Below are positions 36,096 through 46,696 of a stretch of DNA of 64,000 nt, in pieces. This stretch comes from Microbulbifer variabilis ATCC 700307 (lineage in GTDB: Bacteria > Pseudomonadota > Gammaproteobacteria > Pseudomonadales > Cellvibrionaceae). The position numbers were made by a program, and so were the translations under genes. The first letter of the stretch is position 1; every line of letters starts with the position of its first letter. The stretch lies in NCBI RefSeq assembly GCF_000380565.1, contig NZ_AQYJ01000027.1:248001-312000 (forward strand). Reading direction: 5' to 3'. The notes beneath the pieces were generated by a model. That model worked only from the letters and a program-made list of their open reading frames with translations. It ran no database searches and had not been told where the DNA came from.

Positions 36096-37399
36096 GTAGA
36101 GATGTACGCGCCGAAGCCGCTCGAATTATCGCCGCCCTACTGGAAGAGCAGGGTTCGCTGGCACGCCTGTTACCAAAGGCCGAAGACAAGGTAGAGGAGC
36201 GCGACCGCGCACTCCTACGCGAACTCTGTTACGGCAGCGCCCGCTACGCACCGCGACTGCAATTAATCGCGGCCAAGCTGCTGCGCAGGAAGCCCGGAGA
36301 CACCCTGGTCAGCGCTTTGATTCTGTTGGGCCTATATCAACTCGAATACACTCGTATTCCCGATCATGCGGCTATTTCAGCTACGGTAAACGCCGCGCGC
36401 AGTCTGGGCTTGGATCGAGCTACCGGGGTGATTAACGGCGTATTGCGCAATGCACTACGCAACAGCGAACAACTACAGCGCAAACTATCCGGCAACCCCC
36501 AATTCAGCTCCATACACCCTGCATGGCTACAACAACGTATCAAAGCCGCTTGGCCAGATCGGGCATCAGGAATTTTCCGTGCCAACAACGCCAACCCTCC
36601 TATGACCCTGAGGGTAAATACGTGCAAAATTTCCCGTGCGGATTATTTGCAGCAGCTTGCTGAAACCGGCCTATCCGCAGAACCCTGCCCGGTATCACCA
36701 GTTGGTATCACCCTGGTTGAGCCGGTATCGGTGGGCGCTTTGCCGGGCTTCACAGAAGGGCTGGTTAGCGTGCAGGATGAATCTGCTCAATTGGCGGCGC
36801 TACTGCTCAATCCTCTACCTGGCGAGAAGGTGCTTGACGCCTGTGCGGCACCGGGCGGCAAAAGTTGCCACCTGCTGGAACAACAGCCCACTATTGAGCT
36901 AAGCGCACTGGATATCGAGGAAAATCGCCTTGATCGTGTGCGGGAGAACCTCGACCGCTGTGGACTGAGTGCGCAGTTAATCTGTGCTGATGCGAGCGCA
37001 CCAGAGGCCTGGTGGGATGGGCAGCAATTTGATCGTATCCTGCTCGACGCCCCCTGCTCCGCCACTGGTGTGATCCGCCGCAACCCAGATATCAAATTAT
37101 TACGACGCGATGAGGATATTGCCGAACTGGCTCGGCTGCAGGGTGAGATATTACGCTCCAGCTGGGGTCTGCTGAAACCCGGTGGCAGCCTGGTTTATGC
37201 TACCTGCTCAGTACTACCAACGGAAAATAGTGAAGTTGTCGCGGCTTTCATTGCGGAGACTGTAGATGCGAGCGACAATACTCCTGAACTGCTAAACGGC
37301 AAGTCCTGGGGAGAAAAGCAGCCTGTGGGGATACAGCTTCTGCCCCAGAACAGTGGCGGCGACGGTTTCTACTACGCTCTGCTGAGCAAAGCCGAATAA
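36092..37399 (+). CDS. rsmB: 16S rRNA (cytosine-967) methyltransferase
   Basis: Makes m5C967 in 16S rRNA. The 435-residue protein has an N-terminal NusB-like helical domain (about 1-140) and a SAM methyltransferase domain with motif [17 protein letters not shown]. Both catalytic cysteine regions are present: [19 protein letters not shown] (motif IV) and [17 protein letters not shown] (motif VI). Four-base overlap with fmt indicates coupling. trkA follows after 30 bases. Confidence 0.96.
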   Translation: MSRDVRAEAARIIAALLEEQGSLARLLPKAEDKVEERDRALLRELCYGSARYAPRLQLIAAKLLRRKPGDTLVSALILLGLYQLEYTRIPDHAAISATVNAARSLGLDRATGVINGVLRNALRNSEQLQRKLSGNPQFSSIHPAWLQQRIKAAWPDRASGIFRANNANPPMTLRVNTCKISRADYLQQLAETGLSAEPCPVSPVGITLVEPVSVGALPGFTEGLVSVQDESAQLAALLLNPLPGEKVLDACAAPGGKSCHLLEQQPTIELSALDIEENRLDRVRENLDRCGLSAQLICADASAPEAWWDGQQFDRILLDAPCSATGVIRRNPDIKLLRRDEDIAELARLQGEILRSSWGLLKPGGSLVYATCSVLPTENSEVVAAFIAETVDASDNTPELLNGKSWGEKQPVGIQLLPQNSGGDGFYYALLSKAE

Positions 37400-37429
37400 C
37401 AGCGGCGCGGGCCGCGAGTCTCATCCGAT

Positions 37430-38815
37430 ATGAAAATTGTCATTCTCGGCGCCGGCCAGGTGGGCGGCTCACTGGCGGAGGCCCTGGCCTCAGAACGCAA
37501 CGATATTGTCCTGGTGGACAGCGACGAGAAAACCTTGCGCGAGCTTCGTGATCGTATCGATATCGGCGTGGTTATCGGCCACGCCTCTCATCCTGACGTA
37601 CTGATGGATGCAGGTATTGAAGATGCCGATATCCTGGTGGCAGTGACCAACAACGATGAAACCAATATGGCGGCCTGCCAGATTGCACACTCACTGTTTC
37701 GCGTACCCACTAAAATTGCACGGGTTCGCGCCTCTTCCTACCTGCGTCACCCAGAGCTGTTCGATAACCAGGCCATTCCTATTGATGTCCTGATTAGTCC
37801 GGAGCAACTGGTATCAGAATATATTGCACGCTTGATGGAACACCCCGGCGCACTGCAGGTACTGGACTTCGCCGATGGCCGAGTACAGCTTGTTACGGTA
37901 TTAGCGGTACAGGGCGGCCCTCTGGTGGGGCACCAATTGCGCTACCTGCGCGAACATATGCCAAAGGTGGATACCCGGGTGGCGGCCATCTACCGCCGCA
38001 ACCGTCCCATAATTCCTCAGGGTGACACAGTTATCGAAGCCGGTGACGAAGTATTCTTTATCGCTGCGCGCGCTGATATTCGTGCAGTAATGAGCGAATT
38101 GCGCCGTCTGGAGCACGGCTACAAACGCGTAGTCATTGCCGGTGGCGGCAATATCGGCCTGCGTCTTGCCACCAAGCTGGAAAACCGCTATTCAGTCAAG
38201 ATTATTGAGCAGAGCCACGAGCGCTGTATCTTCCTGTCCGAAGAGCTTTCCCACACCATTATTTTGCACGGTAGTGCCTCTGACCAGGAACTGTTGCTGG
38301 AGGAAAATATCGAGGATACGGATGTGTTCCTCGCCCTCACCAATGATGACGAAGCTAACATCATGTCATCACTGCTGGCTAAACGGCTCGGCGCGCGCAA
38401 GGTAATGACCCTCATCAATAACCGTGCTTATGTCGACCTGGTACAAGGTGGTGAGATCGATATTGCAATTTCACCACAGCAAAATACGATCGGTAGCCTG
38501 CTTACCCATGTGCGTCGTGGTGACATGGTTAATGTCCACTCCCTGCGCCGCGGTGCAGCTGAAGCCATTGAGGTTGTCGCCCATGGTGATGAACGCACCT
38601 CTAAGGTAGTTGGTAAAAAAATTGAGGACATCGACCTTCCCGATGGCGCTTCTATCGGAGCCATTGTGCGTGAGACAGAAAATGGCAGTGAAGTTTTGAT
38701 GGCCCATGATGATGTGATTGTGCAAAGTGACGATCATGTAATTGTGTTTCTGGTAGATCGCCGCCAGACACGCCATGTGGAACAACTGTTCCAGGTGGGT
38801 TTCGGCTTTTTCTAA
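37430..38815 (+). CDS. trkA: Trk potassium-uptake regulatory subunit TrkA
   Basis: Peripheral NAD-binding subunit that gates the TrkH/TrkG potassium channel. The 461-residue protein has two RCK modules: N-terminal Rossmann fold with [19 protein letters not shown] and its TrkA-C domain, then a second Rossmann with [17 protein letters not shown] and TrkA-C domain ending VGFGFF. The length agrees with E. coli TrkA. A partner trkH lies 85 bases downstream. rsmB-trkA adjacency is conserved across gammaproteobacteria. Confidence 0.96.
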   Translation: MKIVILGAGQVGGSLAEALASERNDIVLVDSDEKTLRELRDRIDIGVVIGHASHPDVLMDAGIEDADILVAVTNNDETNMAACQIAHSLFRVPTKIARVRASSYLRHPELFDNQAIPIDVLISPEQLVSEYIARLMEHPGALQVLDFADGRVQLVTVLAVQGGPLVGHQLRYLREHMPKVDTRVAAIYRRNRPIIPQGDTVIEAGDEVFFIAARADIRAVMSELRRLEHGYKRVVIAGGGNIGLRLATKLENRYSVKIIEQSHERCIFLSEELSHTIILHGSASDQELLLEENIEDTDVFLALTNDDEANIMSSLLAKRLGARKVMTLINNRAYVDLVQGGEIDIAISPQQNTIGSLLTHVRRGDMVNVHSLRRGAAEAIEVVAHGDERTSKVVGKKIEDIDLPDGASIGAIVRETENGSEVLMAHDDVIVQSDDHVIVFLVDRRQTRHVEQLFQVGFGFF

Positions 38816-38900
38816 AGCCAGAATTCGATTTATAACTCCGGCGATCACTACTCCTTTCGTCCACATAAAGAAACTACAGATAACAGGCTAATAGGCGCCA

Positions 38901-40352
38901 ATGCGAATAGCGGTAATTGCGCGAGTTTTTGGAATTCTACTGACGGTGTTCAGCCTGACACTGCTGCCGCCTATCGTGGTGTCCCTATGGTATAGCGACG
39001 ACACCCACAGTGCCTTTATTGCCGCTTTTGCTATTACCCTGATTACCGGTCTGTTTATGTGGCTACCTGTGCATGACCTGCGCCAGGATCTACGTACACG
39101 GGATGGCTTTGTGGTGACTTCGCTATTTTGGCTGATCCTTGGTAGTTTTGGTTCCCTGCCCTTCATTATCAGCCCACAGCCAGACCTGAGTATTACCGAT
39201 TCGATTTTCGAATCGATTTCCGGACTGACAACCACTGGTGCCACGGTAATTACCGGCCTGGACACTCTGCCTCCAGCAATCCTTTACTACCGCCAGCAAT
39301 TGCAGTGGTTTGGTGGCATCGGCGTAATTGTTATCGCGCTGGCTATCCTGCCCATGCTCGGTATTGGTGGCATGCAGTTATACAAAGCGGAAATTCCCGG
39401 ACCGGTGAAAGACACCAAATTAACACCGCGTATCGCCGAAACGGCGCGAGCGTTGATCGTGATTTATGTAATCCTCACTATCCTGTGTGGTATCGGTTAC
39501 TGGTGGGCCGGCATGACCGTTTTTGACGCCGTTGGCCATGCCTTTTCAACCGTAGCCAACGGCGGCTTTTCCACCCATGATGCCAGTATGGGCTTTTACG
39601 CCCACAACCGCGCGATCATGGTGATCTGTATCATTTTCATGTTTACCGCAGCGATCAACTTCGGCTTGCACTTTTACGCCTTTCGTAACAAAACCATAAA
39701 GCACTACTGGCGCGACTCCGAATTTCGCTTTTACGTGATGCTTATTTTGGGCGCCGGCTTGCTGATCAGTTGCTACCTGTGGATATTGAATATTTTCTCG
39801 CCCGGAAACAGCCTGCTACACGGCTTTTTCCAGGTGGTCTCAATCAGTACTACTGCGGGTTTTGCCTCTGAAAACTTCTCAGCCTGGCCGGTATTCCTTC
39901 CCTATGCGTTGCTACTCCTAGGGATTCTCGGCGCCTGTGCCGGCTCCACCTCTGGTGGTATCAAGGCCGTGCGCGGCATGTTGATCATGAAATCCGGCAT
40001 GCGCGAGCTAAACCGCCTGGTACATGCCAATGCGGTGATCCCCATTAAGATCAACCGCAAAATCGTACCCGACCGCGTAACCGATGCCGTGTGGGGTTTC
40101 TTTGCCGTCTATGTGCTGTCGTTTTTTATTCTCTCAATTATTGTGATCGCCACCGGCGAGGATTTTGTTACCTCTGTGACCACCGTAGCCTCCTGCCTCA
40201 GTAATATCGGACCCGCGCTCGGGGATGCGGCCTCCCATTATGGCTCCGTCAATGAGGTGGCAAAGTGGTTCCTGATCCTCGCCATGTTGATGGGCCGCCT
40301 GGAAATTTTCACCTTGCTGGTACTACTGACTCCGGCTTTCTGGCGCCATTAA
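38901..40352 (+). CDS. trkH: Trk potassium-uptake membrane subunit TrkH
   Basis: Potassium channel subunit of the Trk system, assembled from four M1-P-M2 repeats. The 483-residue length fits TrkH/TrkI. Selectivity-filter-like segments are visible in SISGLTTTGATVITGLD, GHAFSTVANGGFSTHD, SISTTAGFASENF and SCLSNIGPALGD. The gene follows trkA and is likely in the same transcript, although an 85-base gap leaves room for a promoter. Potassium uptake matters for osmotic adjustment in marine bacteria. Confidence 0.95.
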   Translation: MRIAVIARVFGILLTVFSLTLLPPIVVSLWYSDDTHSAFIAAFAITLITGLFMWLPVHDLRQDLRTRDGFVVTSLFWLILGSFGSLPFIISPQPDLSITDSIFESISGLTTTGATVITGLDTLPPAILYYRQQLQWFGGIGVIVIALAILPMLGIGGMQLYKAEIPGPVKDTKLTPRIAETARALIVIYVILTILCGIGYWWAGMTVFDAVGHAFSTVANGGFSTHDASMGFYAHNRAIMVICIIFMFTAAINFGLHFYAFRNKTIKHYWRDSEFRFYVMLILGAGLLISCYLWILNIFSPGNSLLHGFFQVVSISTTAGFASENFSAWPVFLPYALLLLGILGACAGSTSGGIKAVRGMLIMKSGMRELNRLVHANAVIPIKINRKIVPDRVTDAVWGFFAVYVLSFFILSIIVIATGEDFVTSVTTVASCLSNIGPALGDAASHYGSVNEVAKWFLILAMLMGRLEIFTLLVLLTPAFWRH

Positions 40353-40450
40353 AATTGCCCCGTCTCCTTGGACGCTTGACGCATAGCAATATTTTTTAGT
40401 TTCTGCCAAAGTTATCTTCTACAGGAAGTAACGAATAAGAACATGGCTGT

Positions 40451-41485
40451 ATGAGCAGAAACACCAGTGAGTTGCTCGGTCAGTTAAAAATTGACCGGGA
40501 TGCGGCTCAAGAAATACCTTCATCACCGCGGAAAACCCTTTTGGCGGCCTCTATTGGCACCATTGCCGGCCTGGTAATAGGATTTGCCGCTGGTAACTTA
40601 CTGACGGAAGAGCAGCCCCCTGAGTCACCAGTGCAAGCTCGACCAGAAAACTCCACTGCATCAGCACCTACACACAATTCCCCCGCAAGGATGGAAACCG
40701 TCCTCAATGCGTCCGGCTACATTACAGCACGGCGCATGGCCACGGTATCTGCAGAAGTGATGGGCCTGATCAGCAGTGTGGATGTCGAGGAGGGAATGCA
40801 AGTCAGTGAGGGCCAGGTGCTGGCACGTCTCGATGATGTAAAAGCACGGGTCAGCTTGGATTTTGCCTTAGCCCAGATAGAGGTGCTGCAAGCCCAGGAA
40901 GCCAGTATCAGCGCCAAACTAAAAGAAGCCGAACGACAGTATCAGCGCTTTGCGGGACTGCGCGATAAGAACTATTCGAGCAAAGCGCAGCTTACCCAGA
41001 GCCAGGCAAGTGCGGAGGGCCTCAGGGCCGACTTAAGAAGTGCCCGAGCCAACATTGAGGTCGCTAAACTCGAAGCCGAACGTCAGCGCGAACGGCTGGA
41101 AGATCACACTATTCGCGCCCCCTTCACCGGGATCGTCACACAAAAAAATGCGCAGCCTGGTGAAATTGTCGCCCCCAGCTCTGCTGGCGGTGGCTTCACC
41201 CGCACAGGCATCTGTACCATCGTGGACATGAACTCACTGGAGATCGAAGTAGACGTCAATGAAGCATTTATCGGCCGCGTATCTGCTGGACAGCGGGTAA
41301 ATGCCAATCTGGACGCCTACCCGGAATGGAATATTCCAGCAACAGTAATTGCCATTATTCCAACCGCCGATCGCGCCAAGGCCACTGTGCGGGTACGTAT
41401 TGGTATTGATGACAAAGACCCTCGTATCCTGCCGGATATGGGTGTCAAAGTTGGGTTCCTGGCCGGGGAGGAATTGGCTATCTAG
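40451..41485 (+). CDS. HlyD/MFP-family efflux periplasmic adaptor
   Basis: Membrane-fusion subunit of an ABC exporter. The 344-residue protein has a cytoplasmic N-terminus, one span (TLLAASIGTIAGLVIGFAAG), a Pro/Ser/Thr-rich linker, the lipoyl half-motifs around MGLISSVDVEEGMQVSEGQV and IRAPFTGIVTQKNAQPGEIV, a coiled-coil hairpin between them (about residues 140-215) and a C-terminal beta-barrel. It is first of a four-gene exporter set with an ATPase and two permeases. An outer-membrane TolC-type gene is not present nearby. Confidence 0.92.
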   Translation: MSRNTSELLGQLKIDRDAAQEIPSSPRKTLLAASIGTIAGLVIGFAAGNLLTEEQPPESPVQARPENSTASAPTHNSPARMETVLNASGYITARRMATVSAEVMGLISSVDVEEGMQVSEGQVLARLDDVKARVSLDFALAQIEVLQAQEASISAKLKEAERQYQRFAGLRDKNYSSKAQLTQSQASAEGLRADLRSARANIEVAKLEAERQRERLEDHTIRAPFTGIVTQKNAQPGEIVAPSSAGGGFTRTGICTIVDMNSLEIEVDVNEAFIGRVSAGQRVNANLDAYPEWNIPATVIAIIPTADRAKATVRVRIGIDDKDPRILPDMGVKVGFLAGEELAI

Positions 41486-41533
41486 CGGCACAGGCGACAT
41501 CACCATTCATTTTATATTAAGAGGGATTTTTAG

Positions 41534-42229
41534 ATGTCAGAAGATGTGTTGTTTCAATTAAAGAACGTCAGTAAAAATTTTGTCAAAGGCAAAGAGAAAA
41601 TTTCTATCTTTGACGACCTCAACATGACCATAGATCGGGGGGATTTTGTCGCTATCATGGGGCCATCCGGCTCCGGTAAAACCACTCTGCTAAACATGTT
41701 AGGCGGTGTTGATCAACCCAGTGGTGGCGAGGTCTGGTTTGACGGTACACGTATTGATTCTCTTAGCGAAGGCGCCCTGACTCGCTGGAGAGCGGAAAAT
41801 ATTGGTTTTATTTTCCAGTTCTACAATTTAATGCCAATGCTGAATGCGCAGCGCAATGTGGAGCTGCCACTAATGCTGACCAAGCTATCTAAAGCGCAAC
41901 GACGTAAAAATGTGGAAACAGCACTCGCTCTTGTGGGGTTGAGCGATCGCGCCAAACACATGTCTAGCGAGATGTCCGGTGGTCAACAGCAACGAGTGGC
42001 CATCGCCCGCGCAATTGTCTCCGATCCCAAACTGATATTGTGTGACGAACCCACAGGAGATCTGGACCGTGCTACTGCCGATGAAATCCTGGAAATGTTG
42101 CAGTTGCTAAATCGCGACCATGGAAAAACTATCGTCATGGTCACCCACGACCCCGCTGCAGCCAAATACGCCAAACGCACCCTGCATCTCGATAAAGGGC
42201 AATTTGTGCAGAGGGAAATAGTGGCATGA
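41534..42229 (+). CDS. ABC exporter ATP-binding protein (MacB/LolD type)
   Basis: ATPase of the MacB/LolD group. The 231-residue protein has Walker A MGPSGSGKTTLLNML, Q-loop region GFIFQFYNLMPMLNAQRNVE, signature MSGGQQQRVAIARA, Walker B LILCDEPTGDLD and switch region MVTHDPAAAKYAKR. It lies between the HlyD adaptor and two permeases, and overlaps the first permease by four bases. Such ATPases work with FtsX-like permeases to move substrates or lipids out of the inner membrane by a mechanical cycle. Confidence 0.94.
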   Translation: MSEDVLFQLKNVSKNFVKGKEKISIFDDLNMTIDRGDFVAIMGPSGSGKTTLLNMLGGVDQPSGGEVWFDGTRIDSLSEGALTRWRAENIGFIFQFYNLMPMLNAQRNVELPLMLTKLSKAQRRKNVETALALVGLSDRAKHMSSEMSGGQQQRVAIARAIVSDPKLILCDEPTGDLDRATADEILEMLQLLNRDHGKTIVMVTHDPAAAKYAKRTLHLDKGQFVQREIVA

Positions 42230-43386
42230 ACGAATTTTATTTAATTTATAAAAACATGACGAGAAAGCCTCTACGGCTTTTCCTCACATGTTTTGCCATA
42301 TTTATTGCCTTTCTGATTTTTGGCGCGGTTACCAGTTTAAAAACCGCACTAAATTCCAGTGTGGAACTTTCTGCAGACAATCGTTTAGTGGTTTTTAATC
42401 GTATAAATTTTACCAAGTCGCTACCCATTGCGTACTACCAAAAAGTTGCCGCAGTAGAGGGGGTAAAGGACGTTACCCATCTTAATTGGTTTGGCGGCTA
42501 TTACCAGGAACCGGCAAGACAAGTAGTCTCTATGGCAGTGGAACCAGAATCTTACCTAAGGGTTTACAAGGAAGTTGTTGTTCCCGAAGACCAAAAGCGG
42601 GCCTGGTTCAACAATCGTCAGGGCGTTTTAGTCGGTGAAAAACTCGCGCAAATTTATGGTTGGAAAATTGGTGATCGGATTCCAATTTCCTCCAATATTT
42701 TCACCCACAAAGACGGTGGCTACACCTGGGAGTTTGTAGTATCCGGAATTTTTAAAGGGGATACTGAACAATACGATACACGTCAGATGCTTTTCCACTA
42801 TAAGTATTTTATGGAAACCCAAACATTTGGTGGTGACTGGATCGGCTGGATGGCCCTTACCACTGAAGATTCTTCCCTCAATGAAAAAGTGGCGAAAACT
42901 ATTGATGATACTTTTGCCAACTCTCAAAATGAAACGGATACCAGCACTGAAAAGGCCTTTAATAAGGCTTTTATTGAACAAATCGGAAATATTGGACTGA
43001 TCATTTTCTCAGTTGTATTTACCGCTTTCTTCACCATTCTGGTTGTGGTCGGCAACACCATGGCACTGGCTATTCGCGAACGCACCGGGGAGATTGCTGT
43101 GTTGAAAACTTTAGGTTTTTCCAGTAGCAGAATTTTCCGTATGGTGCTTTCGGAATCCATGCTGGTCGCGCTGGTCGGTGGACTCTCGGGTCTTGCCGCA
43201 GCCTGGTTGCTGGTCGAGGGTGTTAAAACTTTCCTTGCCAGGTTTCTACCCAACCTGATTCTGGACGGAAATATCGCCCTGCAAGCGCTGGTATTTATGC
43301 TTTTACTAGGGTTAATTACCGGGTTACTGCCAGCATTTAATGCTCTGCGCCTAAACATCGTCACGGCATTTAACCGTCAACAATAA
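42226..43386 (+). CDS. MacB-type ABC exporter permease, first copy
   Basis: A 386-residue permease with one N-terminal span (LFLTCFAIFIAFLIFGAV), a large periplasmic domain (about 45-255) and three C-terminal spans carrying the FtsX domain (VGNTMALAIRERTGEIAVLK, with LRLNIVTAFNRQQ at the end). It begins inside the ATPase stop codon. Together with the second permease it probably forms a heterodimer. Codon use resembles the neighbours, though the gene is slightly more AT-rich. Confidence 0.9.
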   Translation: MNEFYLIYKNMTRKPLRLFLTCFAIFIAFLIFGAVTSLKTALNSSVELSADNRLVVFNRINFTKSLPIAYYQKVAAVEGVKDVTHLNWFGGYYQEPARQVVSMAVEPESYLRVYKEVVVPEDQKRAWFNNRQGVLVGEKLAQIYGWKIGDRIPISSNIFTHKDGGYTWEFVVSGIFKGDTEQYDTRQMLFHYKYFMETQTFGGDWIGWMALTTEDSSLNEKVAKTIDDTFANSQNETDTSTEKAFNKAFIEQIGNIGLIIFSVVFTAFFTILVVVGNTMALAIRERTGEIAVLKTLGFSSSRIFRMVLSESMLVALVGGLSGLAAAWLLVEGVKTFLARFLPNLILDGNIALQALVFMLLLGLITGLLPAFNALRLNIVTAFNRQQ

Positions 43387-43460
43387 ATCAGCTGATACTC
43401 GGCTTCGCTGTCTTTTCTTTTTTACGAATCGCAGCAAAACTCCTATATGGAGGGAAAATA

Positions 43461-44648
43461 ATGGGTTCTCTTATTGCACAAATAGTCTCAGTGACCCTCA
43501 TGAATCTTGGCAGCCTGCGCCGGCGCCTGTGGATGTCTTTAGCCATGGTACTGGCCTCGGCAGTTGTAGTAGCCATATTGCTGGCATTTCTCGCCATGGC
43601 CAAAGGCTTTGAGGAGACCATGCGCGGAGCAGGCTCAAGCCAGATCGCTATCCTTATGCGGGAGGGCTCATCAACCGAGCTCAATTCAGTAATCTTGCAG
43701 GATCAGGTCAATCTTATCGGGGAATCAGCTGGAGTAGCCCGCGATGCCAATGGTCCACTGGTTTCACCAGAGCTCTATGTGATTGTCGATGGTATTAAGA
43801 AATCCAGTGGTACCGAGGCGAATATTCCTTTGCGCGGACTCAACAAGACCGGCATGGATATGCGCACGAATATGCAATTGGTAGAGGGACGCATGTTTAC
43901 TCCTGGAACCAACGAGATGGTTGTGGGAGCAGGCGTGCTGCGGGAGTTCAATGGCTTCGAAATAGGAAAGGAAGTACGTTTTGGCAAGAACCTGTGGAAA
44001 GTCGTTGGTGTTTTTTCCACAGGAGGTAATATTTTTGAGAGCGAACTCTGGGCGGACATAAAAACTATTCAGAGCCACTACAATCGCGGAAATAGCTACC
44101 AGTCAATCCGAACAAAGCTGCAAAATGACAGCGACATAAAGCCATTGCAGGATAGTATTGAGCGAGAGCCACGCTTAAATCTGGAGGTGCAGACAGAGCA
44201 GGAGTACTTTGCCAGCCAGGGCAAACAACTGCAGTACATAGCCACTTTCGGTTGGATTATCAGCGCGGTAATGGCTCTCGGTGCCCTCGCCGGGGCCCTT
44301 AATACCATGTATACATCTGTTGCAGATCGCGCAAAGGAAATTGCCACACTACGCGCTTTGGGTTTTAGCAACTTTTCAGCTTTTTGCGGCACCATCGCCG
44401 AGGCCATGGTACTGGCAGTAACGGGTGGACTTCTGGGCTCACTAGCTGCATTTGTCTTCTTCGATGGGCTGAATACCTCAACCTTGGGTGGTAGCTTCAC
44501 TCAAGTGGTATTCAGCTTTGAGATGTCGCCGGACCTGTTCCTGCAGGGCGCTATACTGGCTCTGGCGATCGGCTTTGTCAGCGGCTTTTTCCCTGCTTGG
44601 CGCGCAGCGCGTATGCCAGTGATAGTGGCATTTCGTCACGCTGCCTGA
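43461..44648 (+). CDS. MacB-type ABC exporter permease, second copy
   Basis: A 395-residue permease with the same layout as the first: N-terminal span (MSLAMVLASAVVVAILLAFL), periplasmic domain, and C-terminal FtsX spans (TMYTSVADRAKEIATLRALG and ending RAARMPVIVAFRHAA). A strong GGAGG precedes the ATG. The two permeases are paralogues but clearly diverged, which favours a heterodimeric transporter with the shared ATPase. The substrate is unknown. Confidence 0.9.
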   Translation: MGSLIAQIVSVTLMNLGSLRRRLWMSLAMVLASAVVVAILLAFLAMAKGFEETMRGAGSSQIAILMREGSSTELNSVILQDQVNLIGESAGVARDANGPLVSPELYVIVDGIKKSSGTEANIPLRGLNKTGMDMRTNMQLVEGRMFTPGTNEMVVGAGVLREFNGFEIGKEVRFGKNLWKVVGVFSTGGNIFESELWADIKTIQSHYNRGNSYQSIRTKLQNDSDIKPLQDSIEREPRLNLEVQTEQEYFASQGKQLQYIATFGWIISAVMALGALAGALNTMYTSVADRAKEIATLRALGFSNFSAFCGTIAEAMVLAVTGGLLGSLAAFVFFDGLNTSTLGGSFTQVVFSFEMSPDLFLQGAILALAIGFVSGFFPAWRAARMPVIVAFRHAA

Positions 44649-44667
44649 AACCAGTCCGACAATCACT

Positions 44668-44699
44668 TAGATAGGGCTGCCACACGGCAGCGCTATCTA
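44668..44699. terminator. Hairpin between the ABC permease and lpxL
   Basis: TAGATAGGGCTGCC pairs with GGCAGCGCTATCTA (one mismatch) around a 4-base loop, between convergent genes; it overlaps the lpxL stop codon. It lacks a long T run, so it may be a weak or factor-assisted terminator for both strands. Confidence 0.55.
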
Positions 44700-45580
44700 T
44701 TCTTGCGATAAATTTTGCTTTTGCCTTCCGGTTGCTTGCGGAAGCGCTTGTACTCCCACTGGTACTGTTCCGGTGCCTGGGCGATACAAGCCTCAACACC
44801 ACGGTTCATCGCCGCCAGGGAGACCTTCTGCTCTTCACTGTAAATTGCGTTCTCGGCGGGCAAAAACACCAATTCAAAACCCCCTTCCACACGCTTGCCA
44901 AAACCGAATACCACGTGGCATTTAGTGCGTTGCAGTAGATTGTGAGCCAGTGTCATGGTCAATGCCGGCCGCCCAAAGAAAGGGGCAAAATCCCCACCCA
45001 TATCGGGCTCCTGGTCCGGCAATACCATCGCGACATGACCGGCTTTCAAGCATTTGAGCAGGGAGCGCACACCATGGATATTGGTGGGTACCATTTGTGC
45101 GCCGGTCTTCTCGCGGCCACCGCGAATCACCGGGTCCAATTCAGCAATTTTGGGCGGTTGGTACAATGCCATAGACGGCCCCATAGCCGCCAGGTACATA
45201 CCAAAAATTTCCCAGTTGCCTGTGTGCGGCATTAATACCAGGGTGCCGCGACCACCCTCTTCTCCTAAAGACAACAAGTGTTGATTGCGTACCGACACTA
45301 TGGTCTTTTCATTGACCGCCCAGGGATGGTGCCAAATACTCGCCATCTCGAATCCAGTGACAGCGGTATTAACCACACTTTCCCGGGCCAGCTTCTCCCG
45401 CTGCTTAGGGTTCATCGCCGGGTAACACTGCGCCAGATTAATTCTACTCAGGCGCAGACCTTCGGTACGCAACAACACCGCCGTCTTGCCAGCCAAGCGC
45501 CCTAGGCACCTCGACCAGGACAGCGGTAATCTGCCAATCAGTTTCAGTGCACCTGCAGCCAGGTGCCCCTTAATATCCAA
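44693..45580 (-). CDS. lpxL: Lipid A acyltransferase, LpxL/HtrB family
   Basis: Inner-membrane late acyltransferase that adds a secondary acyl chain to lipid A. The 295-residue protein has the catalytic HxxxxE in LVLMPHTGNWEIFGMYLA, and the later acyl-acceptor region VAMVLPDQEPDMGGDFAPFF. The family is certain; assignment to LpxL rather than LpxM or LpxP is by position next to glyQ, as in pseudomonads. It is divergent from glyQ with 159 bases between the starts. Confidence 0.87.
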   Translation of the reverse strand: MDIKGHLAAGALKLIGRLPLSWSRCLGRLAGKTAVLLRTEGLRLSRINLAQCYPAMNPKQREKLARESVVNTAVTGFEMASIWHHPWAVNEKTIVSVRNQHLLSLGEEGGRGTLVLMPHTGNWEIFGMYLAAMGPSMALYQPPKIAELDPVIRGGREKTGAQMVPTNIHGVRSLLKCLKAGHVAMVLPDQEPDMGGDFAPFFGRPALTMTLAHNLLQRTKCHVVFGFGKRVEGGFELVFLPAENAIYSEEQKVSLAAMNRGVEACIAQAPEQYQWEYKRFRKQPEGKSKIYRKNR

Positions 45581-45739
45581 TGCAACAACTTCCTATACAA
45601 AAATACCGCCGTTTGGCGGCCCTAAAGCCAAGTATGGCGGTTCAAACCATCAGCGTGGTCACAACGCTTTAAGCGCAGCAGCCGCTACCGCTATAATTGC
45701 GTCCCTTTGCCCACAGCAGATACTGATCCGGAGATAGCG

Positions 45740-46696
45740 GTGTCCAAGCAATACGATCTCAGTACCTTTCAGGGACTCATTTTTGCCCTGCAGGATTATT
45801 GGGCGCGCCAAGGGTGCGTCATTCTACAGCCTCTGGATATGGAAGTGGGCGCCGGCACCTTTCATCCGGCGACCTTCCTGCGCGCCATAGGTCCGGAAAA
45901 CTGGAATGCGGCTTATGTACAGCCCTGCCGCCGCCCCACCGATGGCCGCTATGGAGAGAACCCCAACCGCCTTCAGCACTATTACCAATACCAGGTAGTA
46001 ATGAAGCCGTCCCCGGACAATATTCAGGAATTGTACCTCGACAGCCTGCGCGCCATGGGCGTGGACCCGGCTATTCACGATATTCGCTTCGTAGAAGACA
46101 ACTGGGAATCCCCAACCCTGGGTGCCTGGGGCCTCGGCTGGGAAGTCTGGCTGAACGGTATGGAAGTCACCCAGTTTACCTACTTTCAGCAGGTCGGTGG
46201 CCTCGAGTGCTACCCGGTTACCGGCGAGATCACCTATGGTCTGGAGCGTATCGCCATGTACCTGCAGGGTGTCGAGTCCATCTACGATCTGGTCTGGACC
46301 CGCAACCCGGATGGCAGCCCCGTCACCTATGGCGACGTTTTCCACCAGAATGAAGTGGAGATGTCCCACTACAACTTTGAACACGCCGATGTGGAATTCC
46401 TGTTCGCTACCTTCGATCATTGCGAACGCGAGAGCACGCGCCTGATCGAGCTGGGCCTGCCACTACCCGCTTACGAGCAAGTCATGAAGGCCTCCCACGC
46501 CTTCAACCTGCTGGATGCGCGCCACGCCATCTCAGTGACCGAGCGCCAGCGCTATATCCTGCGTGTACGCACCCTGGCCCGCGCCGTGGCACAGGCTTAC
46601 TACGATGCGCGCCGCGCCTTAGGCTTCCCCCTGGCAGATGAAGCTCTGCGGGCAGATATTTTGGTGGAAGACATCGAGCAAGAGGAGAAGCAGTAA
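45740..46696 (+). CDS. glyQ: Glycyl-tRNA synthetase alpha subunit
   Basis: Catalytic-site subunit of the tetrameric bacterial glycyl-tRNA synthetase. I start it at the GTG at 45740 (318 residues, [20 protein letters not shown]) because GGAG lies upstream and the family starts there; the longer frame from 45707 adds 11 residues. Class II aminoacyl-tRNA synthetase motifs appear in [20 protein letters not shown] and in [20 protein letters not shown]. Its stop overlaps the glyS ATG (TAATG), so the two subunits are made together. Confidence 0.97.
   Translation: MSKQYDLSTFQGLIFALQDYWARQGCVILQPLDMEVGAGTFHPATFLRAIGPENWNAAYVQPCRRPTDGRYGENPNRLQHYYQYQVVMKPSPDNIQELYLDSLRAMGVDPAIHDIRFVEDNWESPTLGAWGLGWEVWLNGMEVTQFTYFQQVGGLECYPVTGEITYGLERIAMYLQGVESIYDLVWTRNPDGSPVTYGDVFHQNEVEMSHYNFEHADVEFLFATFDHCERESTRLIELGLPLPAYEQVMKASHAFNLLDARHAISVTERQRYILRVRTLARAVAQAYYDARRALGFPLADEALRADILVEDIEQEEKQ

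Noticed and set aside
45606-45619. CCGCC-GTTT-GGCGG hairpin between lpxL and glyQ as a terminator
   Set aside because: It is only five base pairs with no T run, and lies between divergent genes where no transcript ends.
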